Positions 1 through 9,098 are shown, numbered from the stretch's first letter. The stretch: DNA of 64,000 nt from Marinobacter sp. NP-4(2019) (GCF_003994855.1 NZ_CP034142.1:1798001-1862000); one strand, 5' to 3'. The notes: generated from the sequence alone by a model not told the origin. Translations and numbers: made by a program.

Positions 1-74
1 TGACCCGGCAATACGAAGACCTGTTCCGGGTTCTTCATGGCGAGACGGTAGAACTGGAGCCGCTTGCGGACTGA
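1..74 (+). CDS. C-terminal end of an unidentified gene
   Basis: One frame (codons from base 3) is open from the window edge to a TGA at 72-74 and encodes a 23-residue tail, TRQYEDLFRVLHG followed by ETVELEPLAD. The tail is acidic and I do not recognise its family. The next gene starts 13 bases after the stop, so the two are probably co-transcribed. Only the end is visible, so no function is offered. Confidence 0.45.
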   Translation, partial: TRQYEDLFRVLHGETVELEPLAD

Positions 75-87
75 TTTCGAGGAGTTT

Positions 88-426
88 ATGTCACAGTCAT
101 CGAGCCAGATTGCTGAAGTTGCGGACAGCTTGCTCAGAATCGAAATGGAACTCCGTCAGCTGGGGCTGTGGGAGAGCGAGTCGCCGCCCCCTGAGGCCTT
201 CCAAAGCGCCCAGCCATTTTGCATCGACACCCTCGAGTTTACCCAGTGGCTGCAGTTCGTATTTGTCGCTCGCCTGAAAATTCTGATAGAGGATGATCGT
301 GCGTTGCCATCGGTATCAGGTATTGCGCCCATGGCCGAGGAGCATTTCCGTACGCGTCCCGAATCCGGCGAGGGGCTGATTCGGGAGCTGAAAGTCATCG
401 ATCAGTTGTTGTCAGAATCGTCCTGA
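88..426 (+). CDS. YqcC-like (DUF446) small protein
   Basis: A 112-residue protein resembling the YqcC/DUF446 family: short and probably helical, with a LRQLGLW-ESE-PP-EAF stretch in the first third and an F-CIDTLEFTQWLQFVFVARL segment in the middle, the parts I associate with this family. The role of YqcC proteins is not established; in enterobacteria the gene lies beside truC. I chose the ATG at 88 rather than the TTG at 64 because GAGG lies just upstream and the TTG start would overlap the preceding stop codon. It is convergent with nadC, with seven bases between the two stops. Confidence 0.7.
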   Translation: MSQSSSQIAEVADSLLRIEMELRQLGLWESESPPPEAFQSAQPFCIDTLEFTQWLQFVFVARLKILIEDDRALPSVSGIAPMAEEHFRTRPESGEGLIRELKVIDQLLSESS

Positions 427-433
427 GCCGGTC

Positions 434-1273
434 TCAGTCCAGGCGCATGGAGAGGTCGACGGCCTGGATGTCCTTCGTCAGTGCGCCAATGGAAATATAG
501 TCGACCCCTGTTTCCGCAATGGGCACCAGGGTGTTGGCGTTAATTCCGCCAGATGCCTCCAGCTTTGCTCGACCGGCGGTAAGGGCAACGGCCCTGGTCA
601 TGTCCTCCAATGAAAACTCGTCCAGCATGATGATATCGGCACCGGCTTCCAGTCCCTGGTTCAGCTCTTCCAGGTTCTCGGTTTCCACTTCTACCGGGCG
701 TCCGGGGGCAATGCGCCGGGCTTCGCCGATGGCCTGGGCAATGGAGCCGCAGGCCGCGATATGGTTCTCCTTGATCAGGAAAGCGTCCCACAGACCGATA
801 CGATGGTTGTAGCAGCCGCCGCAGCGGACGGCGTATTTCTGCGCCAAGCGTAGACCGGGAAGCGTTTTGCGCGTGTCCAGCAATTTGACGCCAGTGTGAG
901 CGACCTTGTCCGCAAAAGCGGCACAGGCAGTTGCTGTTCCCGAGAGGGTCTGCAGCCAGTTCAGAGCAGCCCGTTCGGCGGTAAGCAGGCCACGTGCCGG
1001 CCCCCGGAAACTGAACAGAACGCGGTCGGGTTCGACACGGTCGCCATCTTTCACGTGCCAGGTCAGTTTAAGGGATGGGTCGACCTGTCGGAACACTTCG
1101 TCGACCCACTCGCACCCTGCAATGACTGCGGATTCACGGGTAATGACGCGGCCAGTGCTGATTTTGTCCGCCGGTATCAGCTGTGCCGTGATATCGCCAT
1201 CGCCAATGTCTTCTCGCAGGCTGTGCGCGACGGATTCAACACGGGATTGGCGAAGCAGTTCGGCTGGGATCAT
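434..1273 (-). CDS. nadC: Nicotinate-nucleotide pyrophosphorylase (quinolinate phosphoribosyltransferase)
   Basis: NadC converts quinolinate and PRPP to nicotinate mononucleotide, CO2 and pyrophosphate, the step where de novo NAD synthesis meets the common pathway. The 279-residue product has the expected family length. It shows the N-terminal REDIGDGDIT region, the active-site segment LLDTRKTLPGLR, KENHI, and the barrel-end motifs VEVETENLEEL, DIIMLDEF and EASGGIN. The frame stays open to 1474, but MIPAELLRQSR at 1273 is the natural N-terminus; the upstream part is intergenic DNA between divergent genes. Cytosolic enzyme, divergent from the DUF1631 gene. Confidence 0.96.
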   Translation of the reverse strand: MIPAELLRQSRVESVAHSLREDIGDGDITAQLIPADKISTGRVITRESAVIAGCEWVDEVFRQVDPSLKLTWHVKDGDRVEPDRVLFSFRGPARGLLTAERAALNWLQTLSGTATACAAFADKVAHTGVKLLDTRKTLPGLRLAQKYAVRCGGCYNHRIGLWDAFLIKENHIAACGSIAQAIGEARRIAPGRPVEVETENLEELNQGLEAGADIIMLDEFSLEDMTRAVALTAGRAKLEASGGINANTLVPIAETGVDYISIGALTKDIQAVDLSMRLD

Positions 1274-1347
1274 GGTAGCGGTCCGGTTAAGAGAGTTATC
1301 TGGGATCTGGGGCGTGATTCTATAGCCAGGCAGCGGATTCGCCAAAC

Positions 1348-1362
1348 GGCAACCTGGTTGCC
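1348..1362. promoter_or_regulatory. 15-base perfect palindrome between nadC and the DUF1631 gene
   Basis: GGCAACC-T-GGTTGCC is a perfect inverted repeat in the divergent intergenic region, 75 bases upstream of the nadC start codon and 133 upstream of the DUF1631 start. A second, weaker repeat (GTCAC and GTGAC about five bases apart) follows near 1390. The site could be an operator for either gene; no regulator can be named from the sequence. Confidence 0.35.
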
Positions 1363-1494
1363 TGCTAAAATGTGAACTGCATCTACTGGTCACAAAAGGT
1401 GACAAATTCTGACACAAGGTGACGTTGAAACGACATAGGATGTGCAGTGGAGTAGAACCCGATTGGTTTGTCACTTATTACCCGGAGCAGCCTA

Positions 1495-3792
1495 ATGGCG
1501 CAGGACAGCAAGGTGGTCAGTTTCTCAGCCCGGATATCCGGAGGCCAGTTTTCCTTACCCCATGCTCTGGTACGGCTGCGTGACGCATCAGGTCAGTCAC
1601 TGAAGTCGGTGTTGGCAGGTTTTTTCGACAATTCGGACGACGCTTTGTTTGAGCTGGCGGATAAAGCCGGCTCAAATCAGGACCAGACCACCTACTTTGA
1701 TGCCATGCGTGAATTGCGGCTGCGCCGCAAGCTGATGACCGTGTCCATTCTTCAGTACATCAGTCGGGCCTTCAATGATATTGGCAGATTCCAACCCGGC
1801 AGCGCCAGCGCCAATCTGGATGAGGTGGATCAGGATTCGCTGAGCCTGCTGGACCATTCAGAGCTGGAGCAACGGGTAGCCATTGACAACCTGATCAACA
1901 AGTTACGAAACCGGCATTCGAATGCCATTCGGATGCTGAACGCCCGGGTCAATCATCTGGTGCCGTCCGTCCAACTCAGCGACAGTCAGATGCCTCTGAG
2001 TCCGGAGGTGATCTGTGGTGGTCTGGCGGAGGCCTGCTCAGATCTGGACATAGATATCCGTGCCAAGCTGGTAGTGCTGAAGCTGTTTGACCGATTGCTG
2101 GCCGATACCCTTGGCGAGTTCTATCAGGAAGCGAACCGTACCCTGATTGCCGAGGGCGTGTTGCCGGATATGAAGCGTCCACCGGTTGGGGACCGTCCGG
2201 CCCCATCCCCGTCGAAGTCCGCAGAAACGTCTCAGCCAGTGCGGGCAACCGATGTTAATGACCTCCGGAGTGCTGCAGTAAACACTGTCCCTTCACCAGG
2301 TGGCCAGTCGGATGGCACCTTCTCCGAACTGAGCGCCCTGCTACATCAGGGGCGCATTGGCGACGGCGAAAACGTAACCGCCGGCGGTAATGGTTTTTTG
2401 GATACCAGTGCTCTGATGGCCCGGCTGAACGATATTCAGTCGTTACCCCGGGAATGGGGGCAGGGACGAGTGATATCGCTGGCGGAGCAGCTGCAGCCCG
2501 TACTCCGGACCGATAATGGTAGAGCTTACAACGTCGGCCAGGTGGACAGCGACGTCATCAACCTGGTGTCCATGCTGTTTGATTTTATTCTGGAAGATCG
2601 TCAGCTGCACCCGGTCATGAAGGCCCTGATTGGCCGATTGCAGATTCCGGTTCTGAAAGTCGCCCTCAGTGACAAAAACTTTTTTAACCGTGGTGGACAC
2701 CCTGTTCGTAAGCTTCTCAATGAGTTGGCTATGTCTGCTATTGGCTGGACGGAAAAGCAGAATGGTCAGCGCGATCCCTTGAGGGAGAAAATCGAATCCG
2801 TGGTTGATCGGGTTCTGAACGAGTTTACCGATAATGTCGACCTGTTTAGCGAGCTGCTCACGGATTTCAGCCACTTCATGGATCTTGATCGTCGGCGCCG
2901 GGAATTGGTAGAGCAGCGTCTTCGGGATGCGGAAGAAGGGCGGGCGAAACAGGAGCGGGCAGCCCGGGCAGCCCGCCAGATGTTGGATGAGGTGACTACA
3001 GGACGGGAGTTGCCGGATTCGGTCAACAGCCTGATGCGGGAAGCCTGGAGCAAATATCTTCAGTGGACGGTGTTAAGAGAGGGGGAGGACAGTGAAAGCT
3101 GGGCGTCTGCCGTGGAGTTGACGCGCAAACTTGTCTGGAGTGTGGACCCGCGACCGGTGACTGACAGCACCCGTACCGAGTTGTTGCGGTCGATTCCGTC
3201 GATCGTGGACGACCTTCGCCAGGCGCTTCAGGAAATCTCCTGGGATCCGTTTGCCACGGACGCGGCGATTCGTGATCTGGAGCTGGCCCATGTTGATGTT
3301 TTCCAGCGGTTAGTGACCTCCAGGGTGTCCTCGTCCCGGAACGGCAACACTGGAGCCCTGGATGAAACGTCTGCTGCTGATAACGATGAACCCAGCGTTG
3401 TGGAGGCTGGAGAGGCCGTCAATGACCTGGAAGCATCTGAGGTAGTGGAGAGCCGGCCTGTAGTCGATGAGCCTGTTGCTGGAACAGAACCCGCACCTGA
3501 ATCAGAGATTGAGCGGGCGTGGCTGGATCGTGCGGATAGTCTGCGTGTGGGGTCCTGGATTGAGTTGACCAGGGATACCACTAAAACCCGTTGCAAGCTG
3601 GCGGCCTTTATCAAGGCAACAGGCAAGTACATCTTTGTTAACCGCAGTGGCGCGAAAGTGGCCGAGTATTACAGGGAATCCCTGGCGCAGGCAATGGCTT
3701 GCGATGAGATCACGATGCTGGACGATGGCCTGATTTTTGATCGGGCGCTGGAATCCATCATTGATAACCTTCGTAGTAGTCGCAAGGATTAA
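1495..3792 (+). CDS. DUF1631 family protein
   Basis: A 765-residue cytosolic protein that fits the DUF1631 family, found in Pseudomonas and relatives and often mislabelled thymidine phosphorylase. Its biochemical role is not known. The N-terminal two thirds are probably helical. An acidic low-complexity linker (about residues 615-665, rich in E, V, D and A) leads to a beta-rich C-terminal domain with VGSWIELT and KYIFVNRSGAKV, reminiscent of PilZ-like modules in this family. The ATG at 1495, after CCCGGAGCAG, is preferred over the GTG at 1468. A TTGAAA hexamer about 70 bases upstream could be a -35 element. Confidence 0.8.
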   Translation: MAQDSKVVSFSARISGGQFSLPHALVRLRDASGQSLKSVLAGFFDNSDDALFELADKAGSNQDQTTYFDAMRELRLRRKLMTVSILQYISRAFNDIGRFQPGSASANLDEVDQDSLSLLDHSELEQRVAIDNLINKLRNRHSNAIRMLNARVNHLVPSVQLSDSQMPLSPEVICGGLAEACSDLDIDIRAKLVVLKLFDRLLADTLGEFYQEANRTLIAEGVLPDMKRPPVGDRPAPSPSKSAETSQPVRATDVNDLRSAAVNTVPSPGGQSDGTFSELSALLHQGRIGDGENVTAGGNGFLDTSALMARLNDIQSLPREWGQGRVISLAEQLQPVLRTDNGRAYNVGQVDSDVINLVSMLFDFILEDRQLHPVMKALIGRLQIPVLKVALSDKNFFNRGGHPVRKLLNELAMSAIGWTEKQNGQRDPLREKIESVVDRVLNEFTDNVDLFSELLTDFSHFMDLDRRRRELVEQRLRDAEEGRAKQERAARAARQMLDEVTTGRELPDSVNSLMREAWSKYLQWTVLREGEDSESWASAVELTRKLVWSVDPRPVTDSTRTELLRSIPSIVDDLRQALQEISWDPFATDAAIRDLELAHVDVFQRLVTSRVSSSRNGNTGALDETSAADNDEPSVVEAGEAVNDLEASEVVESRPVVDEPVAGTEPAPESEIERAWLDRADSLRVGSWIELTRDTTKTRCKLAAFIKATGKYIFVNRSGAKVAEYYRESLAQAMACDEITMLDDGLIFDRALESIIDNLRSSRKD

Positions 3793-3867
3793 CCTGCCGT
3801 AGCAACCCGGGCAACTTTGTGCTTCAATCAGTGCGGATATTAACAGCAACAACCTGCTGGATTTACC

Positions 3868-4497
3868 TTGCCTGACTCGATTCAAAGCCAGAACGCTATC
3901 GCCTGTAACCATGACTCCATTGACCATTTGCGCAAGACCGGGCGAATTTCCGGCGTGCGCTGGTGCCCTTCGCCCAATTTCGGTCCGAGACCCGAGGGCG
4001 CCGATATTTCACTGCTCGTTGTTCATAACATAAGCCTGCCCCCGGGACAGTTCGGTGGAGATGCTATCGAACGGTTCTTCTGTAATTGCCTGGACACCTC
4101 GGAACACCCGTATTTTGAAACCATTGCTGAGCTCAAGGTATCTGCTCATGCATTGGTTCGGCGTGACGGCGAGGTTGTACAGTTTGTCAGTTTGCTGGAC
4201 CGGGCCTGGCATGCGGGGCGCTCCTGTTTCCGCGGTGAAGAGGAGTGCAACGATTTTTCTATCGGTATCGAACTGGAGGGTACCGATGATATTCCTTACA
4301 CACTGGCGCAATATCAGCGGTTAGCAGAGCTGTCAAAGCTGATTATGAAGGCGTGGCCGAAAGTCACCGGAGACCGGATTACCGGCCACTGTGATATAGC
4401 GCCGGGCCGGAAAACCGATCCCGGCCCGGTGTTTGACTGGGATCATTACCGTCAGCAGTTGTCCGATCTGGATGCAACGACACGGGAGATGCCCTGA
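3868..4497 (+). CDS. ampD: 1,6-anhydro-N-acetylmuramyl-L-alanine amidase AmpD
   Basis: AmpD cleaves the peptide from anhydromuropeptides in the cytoplasm during cell-wall recycling and thereby limits the ligand that activates AmpR. The 209-residue product carries the amidase_2 fold with the family signature SLLVVHNISLPPGQFGG (zinc-binding His), AWHAGRS, and GHCDIAPGRKTDPGP holding the second His and the Asp ligand. No ATG is available near the start; the frame begins at a TTG (3868), about 20 residues longer than typical AmpD, so a shorter form from an internal TTG or GTG is possible. The stop overlaps the ampE start by one base. Confidence 0.93.
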   Translation: MPDSIQSQNAIACNHDSIDHLRKTGRISGVRWCPSPNFGPRPEGADISLLVVHNISLPPGQFGGDAIERFFCNCLDTSEHPYFETIAELKVSAHALVRRDGEVVQFVSLLDRAWHAGRSCFRGEEECNDFSIGIELEGTDDIPYTLAQYQRLAELSKLIMKAWPKVTGDRITGHCDIAPGRKTDPGPVFDWDHYRQQLSDLDATTREMP

Positions 4498-5383
4498 TGG
4501 TGCTGGTTGTGTTTCTGTTTGCCTGGCTGGTTCGTCGCCGGCTGGACCTTTCCGGTACCTTGTCCGGTGACCAGGTATGGCGTGTGTGGTTTCATTCTGG
4601 CCGGTCGGCGGAGGCTGGTCGGGAAGTGGAGATCCGCTGGGGATTGGTGCGGGTCATTGGGCCGGCATTGCTGCTAGCGGGGCTGGTCTGGACGGCGTCG
4701 GTCTATGGCTGGCGCATGTCGTTGTATCCCCTGGAGTTTCTGTTGTTGTTGGTGCTGATGGGCGCGCCGGGTTGGAAGCCGCTTCTCAGGGCCTACAGTG
4801 AGGCCTGGAGCCGGGGGATATGCAGGCAGCCTGGCATCATATCAAGGATTGCCTGCCCGCTGACGAGCGGGGGCAGGCGGTTTCGCCGGATGAAATGCAT
4901 CTGGCGTTGTCCAGAAAACTGATGGTCGCCGTGTTTGAGCGCTTTTTCCTGGTGGCGTTCTGGTATGTGGTGGGTGGTATTGGACTCGCCTTTTTGGCGA
5001 GGGGGCTGGTGGCATTGCAGGAGCATTGGCCGCAGGCGGCGGCGCGACCCCGCTACGCCCGCATCGCTGGGCTGGCCAGTTGGATACCCGCGCGGCTTCT
5101 GGCCTGTACTTTTGGCCTGGCGGGAGATCTCGCGGGTTGGTTGAAGGAGTCGCGGAGCGTGCTGTTTTCCTCCGGGCTGTCAACCGATCAGGTGTTGATC
5201 CGGGCTGCAAATGGGGCGCTGACTGGATATGCACTGGATCCTGCACGTTTTGCCAGGGTTCATCCGGATGAGTGGACCGCATTCGGTGGCAGGAGCCTGA
5301 AAGCTATTCGTGATTTGCTCAACCGAAGCATGCTGGTGTGGGTGTGTGGCATTGCCCTGCTGGTCATTGCCGGAGTGGTTTGA
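4497..5383 (+). pseudogene. ampE: ampE, split by a one-base frameshift
   Basis: AmpE is an inner-membrane protein encoded next to AmpD; its molecular role in beta-lactamase signalling is unclear. Here the gene lies in two frames. Residues 1 to about 106 (from 4497) carry two hydrophobic segments and end in AYSEAWSRG. The rest, from the next frame, begins DMQAAWHHIKD and continues through ERFFLVAFWYVVGG to a C-terminal hydrophobic stretch. Joined, they give about 295 residues, the normal AmpE length. The break falls at five Gs (4813-4817); a sixth G restores AGC CGG GGG GAT ATG. The uncorrected first frame ends at 4922. This is either a sequencing error in a homopolymer or a real disruption. 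An in-frame ATG at 4820 could express the C-terminal part alone. Confidence 0.85.
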
Positions 5384-5428
5384 AAATCCGGTCCCTAAAA
5401 AATGTTACGAGATAACAACAATAAGTCC

Positions 5429-5455
5429 TAAAGTTTTTAAGACTTTAGTCGATAG
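5429..5455 (+). promoter_or_regulatory. FliA (sigma-28) type promoter for the chemoreceptor gene
   Basis: TAAAGTTT at 5429-5436, an 11-base spacer, then GTCGATAG at 5448-5455. The known gammaproteobacterial FliA consensus is TAAAGTTT-N11-GCCGATAA, so the -35 element is exact, the spacing exact, and the -10 differs at two positions. It lies 54 bases upstream of the chemoreceptor start codon, which makes the receptor a late flagellar class gene. Confidence 0.85.
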
Positions 5456-5508
5456 TATAGGCAAAGAATAAACATATTTTCTTTGAAACACCGGGCAGGG
5501 GCCAAACA

Positions 5509-7539
5509 GTGAAGCAATTAATCAAGCCTGCAGTCGCGCTGATGAACCGACTGCCGATGTTCTACAAATTCAGTCTGATCAGTGTGCTGTTTCTCCTTCC
5601 CATCGGTGGTCTCTCCTGGCTTGTCATCGGCGAACTGAACCGTTCCGTGGAAACCATGACCCGGGGTGTTGAGGGGCTGGAGCAGCTGGAGCAAGTGGAT
5701 CGTCTGCTAAAAGCCTCATTCGATTACCGGGATTATCGTGCTCCCGGAAAGGTCCGGGACCAGTCCGAGCTTCTGGCAAAATCCGATCAGGCTGCCGAAA
5801 CCATCAGCAGTATTCTGCAGGAGCTGGCTGCCCGCGAGCTGGCGTTTGATGTTTCGGGCAACTGGAACCAGCAGGTGGTTCAGTTACAGGAAGAGTGGGA
5901 GGCATTGCGCGGTGAGGACAGCTATCAGAGCAACCTTGACCCACAGTTCAAGTACTATCAGGAATTTGTCCAGAAGGTCCGTGCCATGCTGTCGGCAACC
6001 ATTGAGATTTCCGGCATTGGTCAGGATTCGTCCCGGGAAAACCTGTTGCTGCTGGGGCTTTTGAGGGAATCGCTGCCGGAAGCACGGCACGTCATTGGGC
6101 GCGCCAGGGCCTACGGAACGTTTGCGCTGGTAGACGGACAGGTAGGATATAATCTGAGTGAGGGGCTTAATGAGATATACGATGCTCTGACAAACCGTGC
6201 CTCATTGTTGGCCCCTGCTTTGTCGGTTGCCCGGACTGCATCTCCGAAACTATCAGAAGACGCCGGTGATACCGTGGACAGCATCAACAACAGCTTGTCG
6301 GTTGTCAGGGATACACTGGACGCCAATATTATCACCCCCATGCGTCTTGAAATGCCCTGGCAGGAATTTGATGCCCTCGTGGCGGAGGAGCTCGCTCACT
6401 ATGACGTTTTGACCGAGACTATCTTCGACGTGGTGGGGAACAACCTGTCGGCCAGACTGCAGGGGGAAATGCGTCAGCGGCACCTGATCATAGTGGCTCT
6501 GTTTCTTGTTTTGTTGGTCGTGGTCTACCTGTACGTAGGATTTTTCATGTCGGTGCGTACGGCCATTAACCGCTTCAGCGAGGCCGCACGGACCGTAGCT
6601 GCCGGTGATATGACGGCACATATCCAGCTTGAGAACCGTGATGAACTGGGAGAGCTGACGACCGAGTTCAATAACATGACGGATCGCATCGCGGATCTGA
6701 TTCGTTCGGTGAGTCGCACCACCCTGAATGTAGACCAGCAGGCGGTCCGGGTGAAAGATACAGCTACGGCCAACAGTGAGGCTGTCGCCCGTCAGATGGA
6801 CGAATCGGGCCAGATCAATGAGGCCATGACCCAGATGGTGGAAGCGGTTCATGAGGTTACCGAGAGCGCTCACAGGGTCTCTGACAGCGCGGGCACCGCT
6901 GAGCGGGACACGGAGGCCGGTCGTCAGGTGGTGGCGGACACGGTGGAAACCATCAATCGCCTGGCGACCGAGATTTCCGGTGCGGTGGACGTGATCAACC
7001 GCGTGAGTGCGGATAGCGACAACATCAGTCAGGTTCTGGTTGAGATCAAGGCAATCGCTGAACAAACCAATCTGCTGGCGTTGAATGCCGCGATTGAGGC
7101 CGCCCGCGCCGGTGAACATGGGCGTGGATTTGCGGTTGTGGCTGACGAGGTCCGCTCCCTGTCCCAGCGAACCCACAAGTCGACCGAGGAAATTGAAGGC
7201 ATGATTTCCCGTTTGCAGAGCGGTGTGAAAGATGCTGTCGGGGCCATGACCAACAGTCACGAGGTGACTGAAACAACGGTTCGCAAGTCTTCAGAGGTCA
7301 CCGAAGCGCTGGATCGCATTGCCGGGGGGATTTCCACGATCGTGGATATGAGTCATCAGATTGCCCAGGCGGCGGAGGAGCAATCGGCGGTTGCCAGGAA
7401 CGTGAACACCAATGTGGAAAAAATCAGCGACCTGGGGCAGGCGACAGCAGAGAATGCGGATGAGACTCTGGGCTCGGCGCGGCAGATGTCGGAGCTGACC
7501 GCGTCCCTGCAGCGCCTGGTGGAGGCGTTCAAGGTCTGA
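5509..7539 (+). CDS. Methyl-accepting chemotaxis protein
   Basis: A 676-residue inner-membrane chemoreceptor that would control CheA through CheW. Segments in order: transmembrane helix at about residues 19-40, a periplasmic helical sensor of about 285 residues, a second membrane helix near 327-350 (LIIVALFLVLLVVVYLYVG), a HAMP domain to about 405, and the cytoplasmic coiled-coil signalling domain. The hairpin tip EQTNLLALNAAIEAARAGE and GRGFAVVADEVR is at about 518-550. No C-terminal CheR-docking pentapeptide is present. The start is GTG at 5509 after CAGGGG. The ligand cannot be predicted. The upstream FliA promoter places it in the flagellar regulon. Confidence 0.95.
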   Translation: MKQLIKPAVALMNRLPMFYKFSLISVLFLLPIGGLSWLVIGELNRSVETMTRGVEGLEQLEQVDRLLKASFDYRDYRAPGKVRDQSELLAKSDQAAETISSILQELAARELAFDVSGNWNQQVVQLQEEWEALRGEDSYQSNLDPQFKYYQEFVQKVRAMLSATIEISGIGQDSSRENLLLLGLLRESLPEARHVIGRARAYGTFALVDGQVGYNLSEGLNEIYDALTNRASLLAPALSVARTASPKLSEDAGDTVDSINNSLSVVRDTLDANIITPMRLEMPWQEFDALVAEELAHYDVLTETIFDVVGNNLSARLQGEMRQRHLIIVALFLVLLVVVYLYVGFFMSVRTAINRFSEAARTVAAGDMTAHIQLENRDELGELTTEFNNMTDRIADLIRSVSRTTLNVDQQAVRVKDTATANSEAVARQMDESGQINEAMTQMVEAVHEVTESAHRVSDSAGTAERDTEAGRQVVADTVETINRLATEISGAVDVINRVSADSDNISQVLVEIKAIAEQTNLLALNAAIEAARAGEHGRGFAVVADEVRSLSQRTHKSTEEIEGMISRLQSGVKDAVGAMTNSHEVTETTVRKSSEVTEALDRIAGGISTIVDMSHQIAQAAEEQSAVARNVNTNVEKISDLGQATAENADETLGSARQMSELTASLQRLVEAFKV

Positions 7540-7544
7540 TACTC

Positions 7545-7572
7545 AAGTCCGGCCTCAGAGGCCGGACTTTTT
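7545..7572. terminator. Bidirectional rho-independent terminator
   Basis: AGTCCGGCC and GGCCGGACT form a nine-pair stem with a five-base loop, flanked by T runs on one side and A residues on the other. It separates the convergent chemoreceptor and adenosyltransferase genes, and its loop contains the stop codon of the latter. Confidence 0.85.
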
Positions 7573-8112
7573 CTGTTCCCAAAGAATTTCCTTTCCGCCA
7601 TCCCGGCGCGCAAGAACCCTGGCAACCACGAACAAAAGATCAGACAATCGGTTGAGGTATTGTCGGGATGCGCTATTGATCGAGTCCTCATGACCGAGGG
7701 CGACGACGATCCGCTCCGCCCTGCGGCAAACCGCACGGGCAAGGTGGCACTGGGCGGCTGCCGATGTGCCGCCGGGCAGGATGAAGTTTTTCAGTGGCGG
7801 CAGGTTCTCGTTATGTTGATCAAGGGTTGTCTCCAGCCACTCGATGTGTTCATTGCCAATCATCTGACTGCCCGGAATGGCAAATTCCCCGCCCAGGTCA
7901 AACAGGTGGTGCTGTATTCGTCGCAAGGTTTCCCGCAGGCTGTCATCGGCGTCCAGACACTCAATCAGCAGGCCGATATGGCAGTTCAGCTCATCGACGG
8001 TGCCCATGGCCTCGACCCGTTGCGCATTCTTGGCAATGCGGTTGCCGTCAGCAAGGCCGGTAGAGCCGTCGTCGCCTGTGCGGGTATAGATTTTGGAGAG
8101 GCGGTTACCCAT
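7555..8112 (-). CDS. PduO-type cob(I)alamin adenosyltransferase
   Basis: Transfers the 5'-deoxyadenosyl group of ATP to cob(I)alamin (or cob(I)yrinate diamide) to make the coenzyme B12 form. The 185-residue product has the PduO/CobO-PduO signature: IYTRTGDDGSTGLADG near the N-terminus (ATP binding), EAMGTVDELN, and the C-terminal RRAERIVVAL and LNRLSDLLFVVAR helices. It is not the CobA/CobO fold, which carries a P-loop. The ATG at 8112 overlaps the stop of the ketopantoate reductase gene by one base, so translation is probably coupled. No cobalamin synthesis genes or riboswitch lie nearby. Confidence 0.92.
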   Translation of the reverse strand: MGNRLSKIYTRTGDDGSTGLADGNRIAKNAQRVEAMGTVDELNCHIGLLIECLDADDSLRETLRRIQHHLFDLGGEFAIPGSQMIGNEHIEWLETTLDQHNENLPPLKNFILPGGTSAAAQCHLARAVCRRAERIVVALGHEDSINSASRQYLNRLSDLLFVVARVLARRDGGKEILWEQKKSGL

Positions 8113-9095
8113 CAGGTTACTCCTGGACCGTTTGGTTGAGGTTGTTGTGATGCCGGTGTTCGACGTTTTACCTGCTCCGTCAGCATTTGGTTCACCGGTG
8201 CCGGAAGGTTGTGGGCACATGCACGGCGGACAATATAGCCGTTAATGTAATCGATTTCCGTCGGTTTGCCCCGGCGCGCATCGCTGCACATGGAGGAGGT
8301 GTTCTTCGCGGTTTTTCTGGCAACCGCCTCTATCTGCAATAGCATGTCTTCCGGAGAGCGGGGTGGCAGGCCTTCGTGATGCATCACCTCGGCCAGCTCA
8401 AGGCACAGTTGCCGGATGGTGTCCCGGAACAGGGGGGCATTAAGTATATCTCCGTTGGCGCAATCGAGAATGGCGGTATAGGGGTTGATCCCGGCATTGA
8501 TGATCAGTTTGCCCCAGAGCCGGTTCAGAATGTTTGGTTCCTCATGGATGGTCAAACCCGAGGTTTCCAGTCGGCTGACGGTAGGGCCAACGAGTGAGGA
8601 AGCGCTGTTGGTCAGGGCTCCAATCCAGGTTTCGCCCTGGCCGGCATGAACGGTTGTGTCGATATCTGGGCGATTGGCGCCTTCCGTGGTGCTGGCGGCC
8701 ATGATCGGACGATCCGGCCACCGTTCAGCCACCGCCTGCTGGCTGCCCAGGCCATTCTGGAACAGCACCACGGGAATGGATGGCTCCATGTGCGGCAGGG
8801 TAGCCTCCAGTGCAGCCAGGGTGTCACCAGCCTTGGTGGTGACCATCAACACTTCCGGCTTCCGGGGGATTCGGTCCAGTGCCGGCAGGGTCACCGGGTA
8901 CTGGCGGCCCTGGCAATCCTGAAAACGATAGATCAGGTCCGGCGTGGCTTTCTCATCGGGGTTCGGCCGCGGGATATAGGCCGCAGCCCCCGCAGGGAGC
9001 AGGGCGCCCCAGAGCCGGCCAAGGGACCCGGCCCCGAGAATGGCGATCAGGCCATTCCCGTTGCCGTTTTGTGCGTGATGCCGGGCATCGGCCAT
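8112..9095 (-). CDS. panE: 2-dehydropantoate 2-reductase (ketopantoate reductase)
   Basis: Reduces ketopantoate to pantoate with NADPH on the way to coenzyme A. The 327-residue product has the N-terminal dinucleotide-binding glycine motif GAGSLG (about residues 20-25). The catalytic segment is WGKLIINAGINPYTAI with its conserved Lys and Asn, followed by a helical C-terminal domain with the family's TEIDYINGYIV. A short Asn/Gly-rich stretch precedes the Rossmann fold. It lies three bases downstream of valS and overlaps the adenosyltransferase start by one base, so it is an extension of the pepA-holC-valS transcription unit. Confidence 0.93.
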   Translation of the reverse strand: MADARHHAQNGNGNGLIAILGAGSLGRLWGALLPAGAAAYIPRPNPDEKATPDLIYRFQDCQGRQYPVTLPALDRIPRKPEVLMVTTKAGDTLAALEATLPHMEPSIPVVLFQNGLGSQQAVAERWPDRPIMAASTTEGANRPDIDTTVHAGQGETWIGALTNSASSLVGPTVSRLETSGLTIHEEPNILNRLWGKLIINAGINPYTAILDCANGDILNAPLFRDTIRQLCLELAEVMHHEGLPPRSPEDMLLQIEAVARKTAKNTSSMCSDARRGKPTEIDYINGYIVRRACAHNLPAPVNQMLTEQVKRRTPASQQPQPNGPGVT

Positions 9096-9098
9096 GAC

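Noticed and set aside
4813..4830. Programmed ribosomal frameshift in ampE
   Set aside because: There is a G run but no slippery heptamer with a clear downstream pseudoknot, and AmpE is not known to need one. A homopolymer error or simple mutation is more likely.
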